Source: Lentisphaeraceae bacterium
Lineage (GTDB): Bacteria; Verrucomicrobiota; Lentisphaeria; Lentisphaerales; Lentisphaeraceae
Assembly (NCBI GenBank): GCA_021232515.1
Contig: JAJPOQ010000090.1
Location: 1 to 34,258, forward strand
Direction of reading: 5' to 3'
DNA: 34,258 nucleotides
Part shown: positions 17,579 through 26,411 of the stretch, in pieces
Layout: each line of letters starts with the position of its first letter
Numbering within the stretch: position 1 is the stretch's first letter
Translations under genes and position numbers: made by a program
The notes under the pieces: generated by a model
The model's database searches: none
What the model was told of the DNA's origin: nothing
The model's input: the letters and a program-made list of their open reading frames with translations, nothing else

Positions 17579-17903
17579 TCTACAAAAAGCTCTTGATGGA
17601 CTAACGGGAGAGCAAGTTCGTGAAGTGAGACTTGCGGCTTTAAAGAAGCTGCAAGAAAGCGAAAGCCTCTTGTTATTTAAGCTTTTATTGCCGCCATCTT
17701 TTGGTGGGGCAATCGGTGTGTTTATTGGTTCACTGATGATCGATCTAGTACTCGGCCTTCGAGGTTTTTCTTTGGAAGCCGTTAGTCTACTGACATTAAC
17801 CGGTGGAGCATGCGGAGCGATTGGCGGCTTTATCGGATTTAAAAGATATAATGCTATGTTGCTGCCATTTATTAGACAGACTCGAGAAGAGAAAGGCTTA
17901 TGA
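17571..17903 (+). CDS. Small glycine-rich membrane protein overlapping polA
   Basis: No family recognised. With the GTG start at 17571 the product has 110 residues: a helical charged N-terminal half (TGEQVREVRLAALKKLQESE) and two glycine-rich membrane segments (about 40-60 and 68-90), then a basic tail. GTG is preferred because GGAG lies five bases before it and it overlaps the polA stop (GTGACTGA), a common coupling arrangement; an ATG at 17541 in the same frame would lengthen the overlap to 38 bases. Probably co-transcribed with polA; a functional link cannot be inferred. Confidence 0.7.
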   Translation: MTDLQKALDGLTGEQVREVRLAALKKLQESESLLLFKLLLPPSFGGAIGVFIGSLMIDLVLGLRGFSLEAVSLLTLTGGACGAIGGFIGFKRYNAMLLPFIRQTREEKGL

Positions 17904-17960
17904 AAAGTAACTTATTAGTATAAATTTGCTAAAAATAGCTAATTTTAATAAGCCTAAATA

Positions 17961-17989
17961 TTGACAGGGTAATATTTATTCACTAAAGT
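17961..17989 (+). promoter_or_regulatory. lexA promoter with candidate operator dyads
   Basis: A perfect TTGACA (17961-17966) and TAAAGT (17984-17989) are 17 bases apart. The -35 box lies inside an imperfect dyad, AATATT at 17957-17962 and 17971-17976, and TGGT-AGTA-ACCA (17992-18003) lies around the expected start site. Since LexA normally represses its own gene, one of these may be its operator; neither matches the E. coli (CTGT-N8-ACAG) or Bacillus (GAAC-N4-GTTC) box. Confidence 0.55.
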
Positions 17990-18025
17990 TATGGTAGTAA
18001 CCAGACTAAAAGTGAGGTCGTCTAC

Positions 18026-18649
18026 ATGAAAGGTCTAACGGATAAACAAAAAGAGATTCTCGATTACATTGAGAATTTTCTAAACACACATGGCATGGCG
18101 CCAACTGTTTATGAGATAGCTGATAATTTTCAAATAAAGTCAGCAACTAGCTTTGCTCATATTCGTGCACTCCAACGAAAAGGTTATCTAACTCGTTCCA
18201 GTAAAGCAAGAAGTCTAGCTTTAACTAAAACGACAACTATGCCTAGACATCTATCGATGTCCCTTAGTGTTCCTATGCTTGGTAGAATCTCGGCAGGTAT
18301 GCCGCTTATGTCTGACCAGCACATTGAGAAAACTATTCAGATTGATCCGAAAATACTCCCATCTTGGGCTGGTGGCGACAAGCTGTTTGCTCTTCAAGTA
18401 AATGGTGAGAGTATGAGAGATGCTGGTATTCTTGATGGAGATACGATCATTGCTTCTCAAGTTTCCAATCCAAGTATTGGTGACATAGTTGTGGCGATGG
18501 TGAATGGCGATACGACAGTAAAAACTCTATTCATTAAGAATGGTCAAGTTGAGCTTCGTCCTTCTAATCCAGATTTTAAAACTCAAATTTACGATGCATC
18601 TGAAGTTCAGATTCAAGGTAAAGTTGTGGCTTTACAAAGAACTTACTAA
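18026..18649 (+). CDS. lexA: LexA repressor
   Basis: SOS-response repressor that cleaves itself when RecA filaments form on damaged DNA. The N-terminal winged helix-turn-helix spans residues 1-65 (LTDKQKEILDYIENFL, MAPTVYEIADNF). The self-cleavage site Ala90-Gly91 (GRISAGMP) and the catalytic pair Ser129 (NGESMRDAGI) and Lys166 (TTVKTLF) are present. 207 residues, the usual length. The ATG has GTGAGG about eight bases upstream. It is a single-gene unit with its own promoter and terminator, next to polA, a repair gene that could be part of the same damage response. Confidence 0.97.
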   Translation: MKGLTDKQKEILDYIENFLNTHGMAPTVYEIADNFQIKSATSFAHIRALQRKGYLTRSSKARSLALTKTTTMPRHLSMSLSVPMLGRISAGMPLMSDQHIEKTIQIDPKILPSWAGGDKLFALQVNGESMRDAGILDGDTIIASQVSNPSIGDIVVAMVNGDTTVKTLFIKNGQVELRPSNPDFKTQIYDASEVQIQGKVVALQRTY

Positions 18650-18670
18650 GACGTTCCTTTTTTAAAGATT

Positions 18671-18704
18671 AGCCTGAGAGAAAAGATTTCTTTCAGGCTT
18701 TTTT
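18671..18704 (+). terminator. Rho-independent terminator of lexA
   Basis: AGCCTGAGAGAAA and TTTCTTTCAGGCT form a 13-bp stem with one G-T pair and a tight loop, followed by six T. Confidence 0.92.
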
Positions 18705-18817
18705 GTGTTCTACAAAAATATAGAAACATTGAGTAAGATTATTTTATATTGGCTATGATACGGCAAAAAAACCTCTGTGGGTTTGATAGAGAAAGTTAAT
18801 TACTCAAGGTCGTATAT

Positions 18818-21800
18818 ATGCATTTACTAAAATCTTTAGCCCTAAGCTCTGCAGTAGCTCTAGGAGCTTTGACGTCTTCCGCACAAAACAAATCTTTTAA
18901 AGTTCCAGATGAGTTCGATGTAAAACTCTTTGCAGATAGCTCAATGGTGAACAATCCTGTTTCTATCGCCATAGATGCAAAAGGTCGAGTTTATGTGGCA
19001 GAAGTTCATCGTTTTCAGCACGGGGTAGAGGACAGTCGTCGACACAATGTTTGGTTTCTTGATGAACTAAAAGTCAATTCTCTACAGGGACGTTTAGACC
19101 TTTACAAGAAATGGACTGAAAAAGGTCGCTTCAAAGAAGGACACTTTACTAGCCACTCAGACAGAATCGTTACACTTGTTGATAAAGACGGCGATAATAA
19201 AGCAGATAAGCAGCTCGTATATGCAGGTGGTTTTAATAACGCTTTAGATGGTAATGCAGGTAGTATCTTACTTGGACCCGAAGGCGAAATGTACTATGCA
19301 AATATTCCCAATGTTTGGAAGTTAACAGACAAAGATAAAGACGGTATAAGTGAAAGTCGAGAAAAGTTTATCACTGGTTTTGGCTTTAGAAATGGTGTTA
19401 ATGGTCACGACTTACACGGTTTAGAGTGGGGCGTAGACGGTCGTCTTTATTTCTCAAATGGCGATAGAGGTTACAGCGTTACAACTCAAGAAGGAAAAGT
19501 TCTTAAGTCGAGTGAGCGTGGCGCCATTTTCCGTTGTGAGCCAGATGGCAGTAATCTAGAGTTATTCACTATAGGTAATAGAAATCCACAAGACTTAGCG
19601 TTTGACCAATACGGCAATCTTTTTACAGTTGATAATAACCGAGGCCGCGGGGATAGATCTAGAGTTTGTTACCTTGTTGAATTAGGCGATTATGGTTGGA
19701 ACTCTGGTCATGAAAATAAAACAACTTTCTTTAAAGCTACTAAACTCAGTGAGAGAAAAGGGCCTAAACCAACAGATAGTTGGTTAGTTGAAGGAGATTG
19801 GAAAGAAGAGTTTAAGGGGCAAGCGGCTTATGTTATTCCACCGATATTCTTTATTGATGGTGGATCTGCAGGTATAACATTCAATCCAGGTGAAAGCCTT
19901 GGAGACAAGTATACAAACAAGTTTATGTACAGTGCTTACCAGTTAGGTATACATGCTTTTAATTTTGTACCATCGGGCGCAGGCCTTAAGAAAAAAGAGT
20001 CTAGCCAGTTTTGGAAAGGTGGACTCATCATGGATACTGAGTTCGACTTTGACGGTCGCTTTTATGTAGCAGACTACGTTGCAACAAACGACCACAAAAA
20101 TGGTAAGGCAAAAGGCTCCATTTATGTTCTTAAGAATGATGAATACCTGAAAAAACCTTCAGTGTTGAGTGCAGCTAAAATACTAAAGGCTGGATTCAAC
20201 GGTTTAGATGAAAAGCAGCTATTTGCGAATCTCTTTCACAAAGATATGCGCGTTCGTTTATTTTCTCAGTTTGAGTTAGCTAAGCGTGGTCAAGTTTCAA
20301 AACTTGTTGAAGCTGTTGAACAAACTAAGGACACAGTTGCTAGGCTTCATGGTATTTGGGGGATTGGTCAGCTTTCAAGAAAAGATAACACTCTCAACAA
20401 ACATTTAGATAAGTACCTTACAGATTCTGATTTTAGAGTTAGAGCACAGGTTGTTAAGGTATTAGGCGAAAGTCAAGATTCTAAATATTTGCCAGCTATC
20501 GCAACTGCACTAAGTGACAAGGATGGTCGAGTAAGATTCTTTGCAGCAACGGCGATTGGTAAAGTTGGTTCAGATAAACAAGTAGTAGATGCGTTGGTTG
20601 ATGTAGCTAAGAAAAACAACGACAAGGACATTTTCCTACGTCACTCCGCAGTTGCTGGCCTTATCTATACGAATAATACAAATAAAATAGCGAAGCACCT
20701 TAAGAGTGACTCTGCAGCTGTTCGAAGAGTTGCATTGTTAGCTTTAGAGCGTCTTGGAGATAAAAGAGTAGGTGAGTTACTTGCCGACAAAGATCCAAGT
20801 ATCGTTTCAGAAACTATCCGTGCTGTTGATCGTATGTTAAATGATGAGCTAACCCTTAATAGTGCAACGACTTTAGCGAACTATAAGTCTGGAGAGACTT
20901 CTCTACCGGAAACTGACATGGAAAGACTTCTTCAGTGGAGTTTCCGTTTAGGAACTTTAGAGGCGGCTAAAAGCACTTCAGCCATTGCACAAAATACGAA
21001 GCTTTCTGGTAAACTTAGATTAATCGCTCTAAACGATTTAATTCGCTGGCAGGAAATTCCGGCTATGGATCCGGTAATTGGTCAGATTCGCCACATCAAT
21101 GACAAGCGTGCAGATGTGAAAGAAGTAATCATTGAAACAGTCAAAGCACTCCTAGATGACCAATCGGATAAAGAGTTAAGTTCACTGATTGCAGGTTTGT
21201 CGATAGAGCATGGCCTTGCAAAAAATATGAGTTCTTTAGCCTCAAAAGTTTTAGACAAAAGTGAAACAGTAGAAACGCGTTTAGATTTGTTAAGTAAACT
21301 CGATGCAAATAACGATAAGTCTGTTGAGAACATTACTAAATTTTTAGTGAATGATCCTGAAAAGCAAATGAGACTTGCTGCTTACAATATCTTGTTCAAG
21401 AAAAATAGATCGGCTTATAATTCGGCTATAGGTAAGCTAAAGTCTAGTCAAAGTGATCTACAGGTTTTATATAGAACGATTCAGGATAACAATGATAAGA
21501 AGCATACAATTGTAATTGTTAGAGCTCTGCAGAGTCTTATAAGAGGTCGTCATGAAGGGGAGAGTTTACTTGAGTTACTTTCTGCTGCAGAAGCTAGCCA
21601 AGACAAGAAAGTAAAGAATCTCTTAGGCCGTTATAAGTCCTCAAAACCTAAAAATGATAATCTTTTTGAGTATAGGTTTGCTCAGTTTGGCGGTGACGCT
21701 AAGCATGGCCGTAAACTTGTTTATGAGCAAGGTCTAGGTCAGTGTATTATTTGTCACAAAATGGAAGATAAAGGTGGTGTTGTAGCTCCAGATTTATCTA

Positions 21801-22123
21801 ACCTAGCAAATGAAAAAAGAGCGACTAGTAAGTATTTGCTCGAGTCACTGATTCATCCAGGAGCCTATGTAGTTCCAGGTTTTGGCAATGTTACGTTAAC
21901 CTTGAAAAATGGTGACGCTATAGTTGGTTCTTTATTGTCAAAGGATGAGAAAGAAGTTGTTTTAAAGATGATTACTGGTGAAAAAGCAACTTACCCTATG
22001 GCGGATGTAAAAGCCGTTACAGATCCTTTGTCGAGTATGCCTCCAATGGGTAGCATTCTAAACAAAAGTGATCTAAGAGATGTCATGGCTTATCTTAAAA
22101 CCCTTAAGAAAGCAGATCACTAG
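18818..22123 (+). CDS. Secreted PVC-type haem-binding protein with HEAT repeats and C-terminal cytochrome c
   Basis: A second, longer member of the PVC 'membrane-bound dehydrogenase'/haem-binding family, presumably an extracytoplasmic redox protein for sugar-type substrates; the substrate is unknown. Order: signal peptide (residues 1-22, cleavage near SSA), beta-propeller region about 30-440 (SIAIDAKGRVYVAEVHRF, DKDGDNKADK, NRNPQDLAFDQYGNLFTVDN), a long run of HEAT-type helices about 455-930, and a C-terminal cytochrome c domain with CIICH at 976-980 and SSMPPMGS near the end that may supply the axial Met. It has 1101 residues and lacks the discoidin-like tail of the 6273-8852 protein. The ATG has AAGG about eight bases upstream. 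The gene lies between two terminators, so it is probably monocistronic. Confidence 0.88.
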   Translation: MHLLKSLALSSAVALGALTSSAQNKSFKVPDEFDVKLFADSSMVNNPVSIAIDAKGRVYVAEVHRFQHGVEDSRRHNVWFLDELKVNSLQGRLDLYKKWTEKGRFKEGHFTSHSDRIVTLVDKDGDNKADKQLVYAGGFNNALDGNAGSILLGPEGEMYYANIPNVWKLTDKDKDGISESREKFITGFGFRNGVNGHDLHGLEWGVDGRLYFSNGDRGYSVTTQEGKVLKSSERGAIFRCEPDGSNLELFTIGNRNPQDLAFDQYGNLFTVDNNRGRGDRSRVCYLVELGDYGWNSGHENKTTFFKATKLSERKGPKPTDSWLVEGDWKEEFKGQAAYVIPPIFFIDGGSAGITFNPGESLGDKYTNKFMYSAYQLGIHAFNFVPSGAGLKKKESSQFWKGGLIMDTEFDFDGRFYVADYVATNDHKNGKAKGSIYVLKNDEYLKKPSVLSAAKILKAGFNGLDEKQLFANLFHKDMRVRLFSQFELAKRGQVSKLVEAVEQTKDTVARLHGIWGIGQLSRKDNTLNKHLDKYLTDSDFRVRAQVVKVLGESQDSKYLPAIATALSDKDGRVRFFAATAIGKVGSDKQVVDALVDVAKKNNDKDIFLRHSAVAGLIYTNNTNKIAKHLKSDSAAVRRVALLALERLGDKRVGELLADKDPSIVSETIRAVDRMLNDELTLNSATTLANYKSGETSLPETDMERLLQWSFRLGTLEAAKSTSAIAQNTKLSGKLRLIALNDLIRWQEIPAMDPVIGQIRHINDKRADVKEVIIETVKALLDDQSDKELSSLIAGLSIEHGLAKNMSSLASKVLDKSETVETRLDLLSKLDANNDKSVENITKFLVNDPEKQMRLAAYNILFKKNRSAYNSAIGKLKSSQSDLQVLYRTIQDNNDKKHTIVIVRALQSLIRGRHEGESLLELLSAAEASQDKKVKNLLGRYKSSKPKNDNLFEYRFAQFGGDAKHGRKLVYEQGLGQCIICHKMEDKGGVVAPDLSNLANEKRATSKYLLESLIHPGAYVVPGFGNVTLTLKNGDAIVGSLLSKDEKEVVLKMITGEKATYPMADVKAVTDPLSSMPPMGSILNKSDLRDVMAYLKTLKKADH

Positions 22124-22144
22124 TAGAACCTATATTTTGATTCT

Positions 22145-22174
22145 AAGGCGACATTGCTTAATGTCGCCTTTTTT
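22145..22174 (+). terminator. Rho-independent terminator
   Basis: AAGGCGACATT and AATGTCGCCTT form a perfect 11-bp stem with loop GCTT, followed by a T-run; it ends the 18818-22123 transcript. Confidence 0.95.
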
Positions 22175-22261
22175 GTGCTCAGTTTTTGCACTAATTACCT
22201 ATCAGTAATGTTAAATTTCTCTATAGTGTTTCTCATCAAAATTTTTATTGTCGTGGAAGAA

Positions 22262-23236
22262 ATGTTTAGAGTGCAGATACAACTCATATTACTATTTTGT
22301 CTAGCTACTATTGCTATGGCTGGAGAGGTGAAACTTAAGGATGGTTCTTTACTGAAAGGTAAGATTCTTAAGGTTCATAATGAAGTTTTAACAATCGAGA
22401 CAAACTTTATTGGAAAGTTGTCTATCAAGATGGAAGATATTTCAGAAGTAGCCAGTGATGAAGTAGTGAAGATCAAAAATGAAGATGGAGCTATTCATGA
22501 AAAGAAATATCAGTCGAATGACGATGGTTTACTTTTAACACTTTGGTCTGATGGACAAGATCCAGATATTTTTCAAAATATTTGGAAAAGGAGTGTGTGG
22601 CTCGACTTCAATCAAAGGAATGGAAATTCTACTGAAGTTCAGTATAAGGGGGGCTTTAATATTCGTTATTTACGAGAAAGAGATACAACTAAGTTTTCGG
22701 GTAGGTTTGATTCAAGAGATAGAAACGAAAGAAAGACTTCTGATGATCGTCAAATAGGTTTAGATTATGAACGTTTAATGGGGCCAAATAGAAAACATTC
22801 ATGGTATGTAAGAACGCATTGGTTAAAAGATAAAATTGACGAAATTAAACTTAGAAGTACATATGCTTCAGGATATGGCTATTATTTTCTTAGGAGCCTA
22901 AAGACACAACTCCGAGGGCGAGCTGGCATTCAGTACAGAATTCAAGATTACTATGAAGACAGTACAGAGCGTTCTACTGGTGTTGAATTTGGCATGGATT
23001 TCAAAACAAAAATTTTAGACAATTTGAGTTGGTATACTGAGATGGAGTATTCTCCGGCATTTGATGATTTTAGCAACTATATTGTCTTGCATGAATCAGG
23101 TTTTAGTGTTCCACTTGGAATTGATATTGAACTCAATTTAAGAGCAGGTATTGAACACGAATATACTAGCCAACCAGCAGAAGATGTTGAAAGTATAGAT
23201 ACAAGGTACTTTTTGCGTTTAGAGTTTGAATTCTAA
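22262..23236 (+). CDS. DUF481-type outer-membrane beta-barrel protein
   Basis: Predicted secreted outer-membrane protein of 324 residues. The N-terminal signal peptide (LILLFCLATIAMAGE) is followed by a small beta region (about 20-65, VKLKDGSLLKGKILKVHNEV) that is common in front of DUF481 domains, and then by alternating beta strands rich in aromatic and charged residues, ending in the strand YFLRLEFEF with a terminal Phe, typical of barrels inserted by BamA. DUF481 function is poorly known (YdiY of E. coli is acid/salt-related). The ATG at 22262 is chosen because GGAAG lies just before it and it begins the signal peptide; the longer frame would overlap the terminator at 22145-22174. It converges on the ABC operon with a four-base overlap at the stop codons. 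Confidence 0.8.
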   Translation: MFRVQIQLILLFCLATIAMAGEVKLKDGSLLKGKILKVHNEVLTIETNFIGKLSIKMEDISEVASDEVVKIKNEDGAIHEKKYQSNDDGLLLTLWSDGQDPDIFQNIWKRSVWLDFNQRNGNSTEVQYKGGFNIRYLRERDTTKFSGRFDSRDRNERKTSDDRQIGLDYERLMGPNRKHSWYVRTHWLKDKIDEIKLRSTYASGYGYYFLRSLKTQLRGRAGIQYRIQDYYEDSTERSTGVEFGMDFKTKILDNLSWYTEMEYSPAFDDFSNYIVLHESGFSVPLGIDIELNLRAGIEHEYTSQPAEDVESIDTRYFLRLEFEF

Positions 23237-23988
23237 ATAAGGTCTCGCTCTTTAAAGTGCGTTGTCCCAATCTTTAAGAAGATGAAAGACATAGTCATAG
23301 AGTAAGTTAAAAATGCGACAACTTGGAAAAATGCTTCAAAGCTTCTGAAGAGATATGCGAAGTTAGGTAAGAGGTAGTAGAAAAGTAGTATAAGATTCGC
23401 AAACTCATTTGGGAAAACCTTGATGATGATTGGTACACTACCCATTGAGAAAGAAATGCTTATAAACAAGAAGCTGATGATCATGGCAGGGACGTCATCT
23501 AAATAAGTTGATACTGTGACTGCCACAGCTGAAATAGGTGCCAGAGAGAATATGTAGAGGTAGTTCAGAGCGAAACTCTTGAACTGAAAAAGATCTGGAA
23601 GGTTATAAAACTGAAAGCCGCCGAGAATTGTTAACCAAGTTACATATAAAAATGCAGTAAGTGCCCATGTACCCAAAAAGCGGCCCATAACATACTTTGT
23701 TCTGCTTATTGGTTTACTTAGAAGGATTGTGATCATTCTAGTATTTAAGTCTCTTGGTATCTCAGTTGATCCGACAAAAATAGCAATGATGTTTGAGAGC
23801 ATGATCAAAATGAGAGCGCCCATATCCAAGTTGCCTTTTTCAGTGCCTTGAGACATCTCAGAGAAAAAGCTTAAATCCAAACTTTGGGTGCCACTAGTTA
23901 TGTAACTAAGCCCACAGCCAAAAACTATTAAAAATATAAAGGCTGGTTCAAAGAGTTTAAGAAATGTAAAGCGTGCAATAGTAATCAT
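23233..23988 (-). CDS. ABC-2 type permease, second permease of the operon
   Basis: An integral membrane protein of 251 residues with about six hydrophobic segments, of the ABC-2 exporter permease type. The segment after the second helix, EIPRDLNTRMITILLSKPISR, then KYVMGRFLG, is the conserved cytoplasmic coupling stretch and closely parallels the one in the 25698-26408 permease (DIPKELQSGIASVLLAKPLG). The start overlaps the previous gene's stop by four bases (ATGA), so translation is coupled. The pair of different permeases with a single ATPase suggests a heteromeric exporter; the substrate is unknown. Last gene of the five-gene unit. Confidence 0.85.
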   Translation of the reverse strand: MITIARFTFLKLFEPAFIFLIVFGCGLSYITSGTQSLDLSFFSEMSQGTEKGNLDMGALILIMLSNIIAIFVGSTEIPRDLNTRMITILLSKPISRTKYVMGRFLGTWALTAFLYVTWLTILGGFQFYNLPDLFQFKSFALNYLYIFSLAPISAVAVTVSTYLDDVPAMIISFLFISISFSMGSVPIIIKVFPNEFANLILLFYYLLPNFAYLFRSFEAFFQVVAFLTYSMTMSFIFLKIGTTHFKERDLI

Positions 23989-24692
23989 TTACCCTTTCCT
24001 TTACCTTTCTTTTTTTCTTGGATATTTCGTTTCTTTAACTCAAGTAAACAGCGAGACTTAAGAGCTTCGATTTGATCTTCAATTTCTATTGAGAGTTTCA
24101 ACTTAAATGACAAAGACTCAAAAGCTTCATATATATAAAAGAGATCTGCATTTATATATTTTTTCTCAAGTATTTTCTTAAGGTAACGTTCTTGGGTAGG
24201 TAAACTAAAGCTCTGAATTTTAGACCATGCATCGGTATAAACTCTTGCTTGTTCGTGCTTCTTAAACTTTTCGGCATAAGAGACGAGGTAGTCATAGTTA
24301 TATTTTTCATCATCTTCGTTAAATATAAAAATGAAAGCTGCTTTAGTTTTGAGGTCATTTGGGTAAGCTTCATGAAGTTTTGTGAATACCTTGATTTGGT
24401 CTTCGCCTTCGAGTTCATAGGCCAAAGCATAGTAAGCTTCAATGATCTTCTTTTTATCAGATCCTTTGAGAACTTCTTTTAGATCCTTTTCCGCTTTTTC
24501 AGTACGTTGTTGTGCTTTAAGCGAATCAGTTAGAAAGCCCGGCAGTTTATTTGCCCAACTTTCCATCTGCTCTTTGCTGTTTCCGTTTCCGTGTAAGTAG
24601 TAGACCCTAAGGATCAACTCGGAACTAAAGTAAACAGCAAAGATTAAAATCCATGATATGCCGTATAATAATTTACGGGGAGCTTTGGCCAT
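23985..24692 (-). CDS. Membrane-anchored helical (TPR-like) protein of the ABC operon
   Basis: No family recognised. The 235-residue product has a basic start (MAKAPRKLL), one membrane segment at about 10-28, and a long charged helical part with repeat-like spacing (EAYYALAYELEGEDQIKVF, KTKAAFIFIF) suggestive of TPR-type repeats, ending in a Lys/Gly tail (KKKGKGKGK). The ATG at 24692 follows the previous stop by seven bases; a longer frame to 24800 would overlap the upstream gene by about 100 bases and bury the anchor, so it is rejected. A scaffold or adaptor role next to the exporter is inferred only from position. Confidence 0.65.
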   Translation of the reverse strand: MAKAPRKLLYGISWILIFAVYFSSELILRVYYLHGNGNSKEQMESWANKLPGFLTDSLKAQQRTEKAEKDLKEVLKGSDKKKIIEAYYALAYELEGEDQIKVFTKLHEAYPNDLKTKAAFIFIFNEDDEKYNYDYLVSYAEKFKKHEQARVYTDAWSKIQSFSLPTQERYLKKILEKKYINADLFYIYEAFESLSFKLKLSIEIEDQIEALKSRCLLELKKRNIQEKKKGKGKGK

Positions 24693-24699
24693 TCTAAGA

Positions 24700-25686
24700 T
24701 TATTTCTTCTTTTTCTTAGGTTTAACGTTTGTTCCGCAATGTTCACAGAACTTTCCATTGCTGTGAGTTTTACGACACTGAGAGTTAGGACATATGCCAT
24801 AAACCTTTACAGGTTTACTACAATCAGTACAGAACTTATGTCCTGCGCCATATTCATTGTAACAGCTGTTACAGGTGTGAATACCTTTGAATAAAGATGC
24901 TAACATCGCCTTTGAGGTCTTTTTACCCGCTAGGTTATTTTGATGTTCTCTTTTAACTCTTTGAATTAAACTCAAAATGTCTTTTTTGGTATTTTCCTCA
25001 AGGCTCAAGAACATGTCTCCGCCTTCTCCTTCCATACCATACTCAGAACCTGCCATCTTAGTGTTTACATACTTATCCCACTCGAGAAGTTCAGCGATAA
25101 CAAGAGGAACATCATTGTTCGCTTCATGTGCTTCTTGAGCTCTGGTTTTTATGTAAGTCTTTTCTAAAACAGGCATGACACCAGGTTTCTTAAGAGCGAG
25201 TCTGTAAAAACCTATAGCTTCACGTAACTTTTCGCGTTTGTTCACTTTCTTGTTAAAGAAAGTTTCTTGGTGACGGATGTTACCAGCCATAGAGTAAAGA
25301 CGCCAATCATTTTTATTCTGATGCGTTTCTTGACCACGTTTTAGAAGATCAATGGCGAGATCTGGAGTCTTAGCTGAAAGCATGAGAGCAGAAAGCTCGT
25401 ATACTTTGTAAAAACCAGGGTCTAGATCAAGGATGTCTTTAGCTTCTTGATAGAGGTCTTTAGAGTTCGACTCTGTGGTTAGATCGATACTGCCCATATG
25501 CTGAATGAACATCATCCATTTTACATCTGCCCAAAACTTATGGAATGATGCCACAGGTTTTCCGGAAATCTTAGCACGGTCAGGATTTATCTCAGCCTGA
25601 TTAGCATGCATACTCTTCATCGTCTTAACATTGAGTGAAACTGCGATGATTAGGATCAGTAGTTTGATAATATCAGATTTTTTCAT
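24700..25686 (-). CDS. Membrane-anchored protein with TPR-like region and C-terminal double zinc ribbon
   Basis: Unrecognised overall. Residues 5-24 form an N-terminal anchor (IIKLLILIIAVSLNVKTM), about 40-230 look like TPR-type helices (YQEAKDILDLDPGFYKVYEL, LAIDLLKRGQETH), and the last 60 residues hold paired Cys motifs (CNSC with CTDC, and CPNSQC with CEHC), a double zinc-ribbon pattern, before a KPKKKKK tail. 328 residues. The anchor would place the ribbon either in the periplasm, which would be odd for zinc ribbons, or in the cytosol. It lies between the two permease genes with gaps of 11 and 7 bases, so it probably works with the exporter. Confidence 0.7.
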   Translation of the reverse strand: MKKSDIIKLLILIIAVSLNVKTMKSMHANQAEINPDRAKISGKPVASFHKFWADVKWMMFIQHMGSIDLTTESNSKDLYQEAKDILDLDPGFYKVYELSALMLSAKTPDLAIDLLKRGQETHQNKNDWRLYSMAGNIRHQETFFNKKVNKREKLREAIGFYRLALKKPGVMPVLEKTYIKTRAQEAHEANNDVPLVIAELLEWDKYVNTKMAGSEYGMEGEGGDMFLSLEENTKKDILSLIQRVKREHQNNLAGKKTSKAMLASLFKGIHTCNSCYNEYGAGHKFCTDCSKPVKVYGICPNSQCRKTHSNGKFCEHCGTNVKPKKKKK

Positions 25687-25697
25687 TGTCTCTTCTC

Positions 25698-26408
25698 CTA
25701 CTGTAAGTCGCGTTTATTGAAGATGAAGCTCGTCACGCAGACTATCGAAATAGCAGTTAGAAGAGCAGAAACAACACCTTTAAGAAGGTAAGATGGAGGT
25801 ATCTCATAGTTATAGAATGCTTCAGCACCCATACTAAATAGAGACAAATCAAATAGTGTGACGCCGTTTAAGCTAGCGAGTGAGTAACCTACCCAAATAA
25901 ATACTGTAGAGATAGTTGCAGCAACAGCTTCATTTAGGAATGAAGAAAAGAATAGAACGATAGATGCCATAGGTATCACTGAAATAACAATCAGGAATAG
26001 GGCTTTAACTAGGCCTGCCGGAGGTGCTCCATGCGACATACTGTAGATGACTACAAAACCTATAGAGATAAGAGATGTTATAAAAATACCTACCCAAGAA
26101 ACACCGATAAGTTTACCCATAAGATAGTGGGTTCTTCCCAGTGGTTTGGCTAAAAGAACAGAGGCAATACCACTTTGCAGCTCTTTGGGTATATCAAATG
26201 CTAGTGATATAACAGTAAGCATTGCAGCTATAGTTGTTAGCATCATACCTGTATCAACCATAAGTGCTCTTGATTCGCCAATCATCAAAATGTCATACAT
26301 ATTGGTTATGGCTATAAGTGACACGGCACATATTGTTAGGAAATATACGACTCTAACCCCGAGCAGCCTTTTCCAAAGTGAACTTGCTATCGCAAACGTT
26401 TCATCCAT
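25698..26408 (-). CDS. ABC-2 type permease, first permease of the operon
   Basis: An inner-membrane protein of 236 residues with about six hydrophobic segments. The conserved stretch DIPKELQSGIASVLLAKPLG, followed by RTHYLMGKLIG, marks it as an ABC-2 permease and resembles the 23233-23988 protein, to which it is probably distantly homologous. Its start follows the ATPase stop by three bases. It presumably forms the membrane channel with the second permease. Confidence 0.87.
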   Translation of the reverse strand: MDETFAIASSLWKRLLGVRVVYFLTICAVSLIAITNMYDILMIGESRALMVDTGMMLTTIAAMLTVISLAFDIPKELQSGIASVLLAKPLGRTHYLMGKLIGVSWVGIFITSLISIGFVVIYSMSHGAPPAGLVKALFLIVISVIPMASIVLFFSSFLNEAVAATISTVFIWVGYSLASLNGVTLFDLSLFSMGAEAFYNYEIPPSYLLKGVVSALLTAISIVCVTSFIFNKRDLQ

Positions 26409-26411
26409 TCT

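Noticed and set aside
22154..22261. Longer N-terminus for the DUF481 gene
   Set aside because: It would begin within the terminator of the preceding gene; the ATG at 22262 has a ribosome site and starts a normal signal peptide.
24693..24800. Longer N-terminus for the 23985-24692 gene
   Set aside because: It would overlap the zinc-ribbon gene by about 100 bases in another frame and move the membrane anchor inside the protein.
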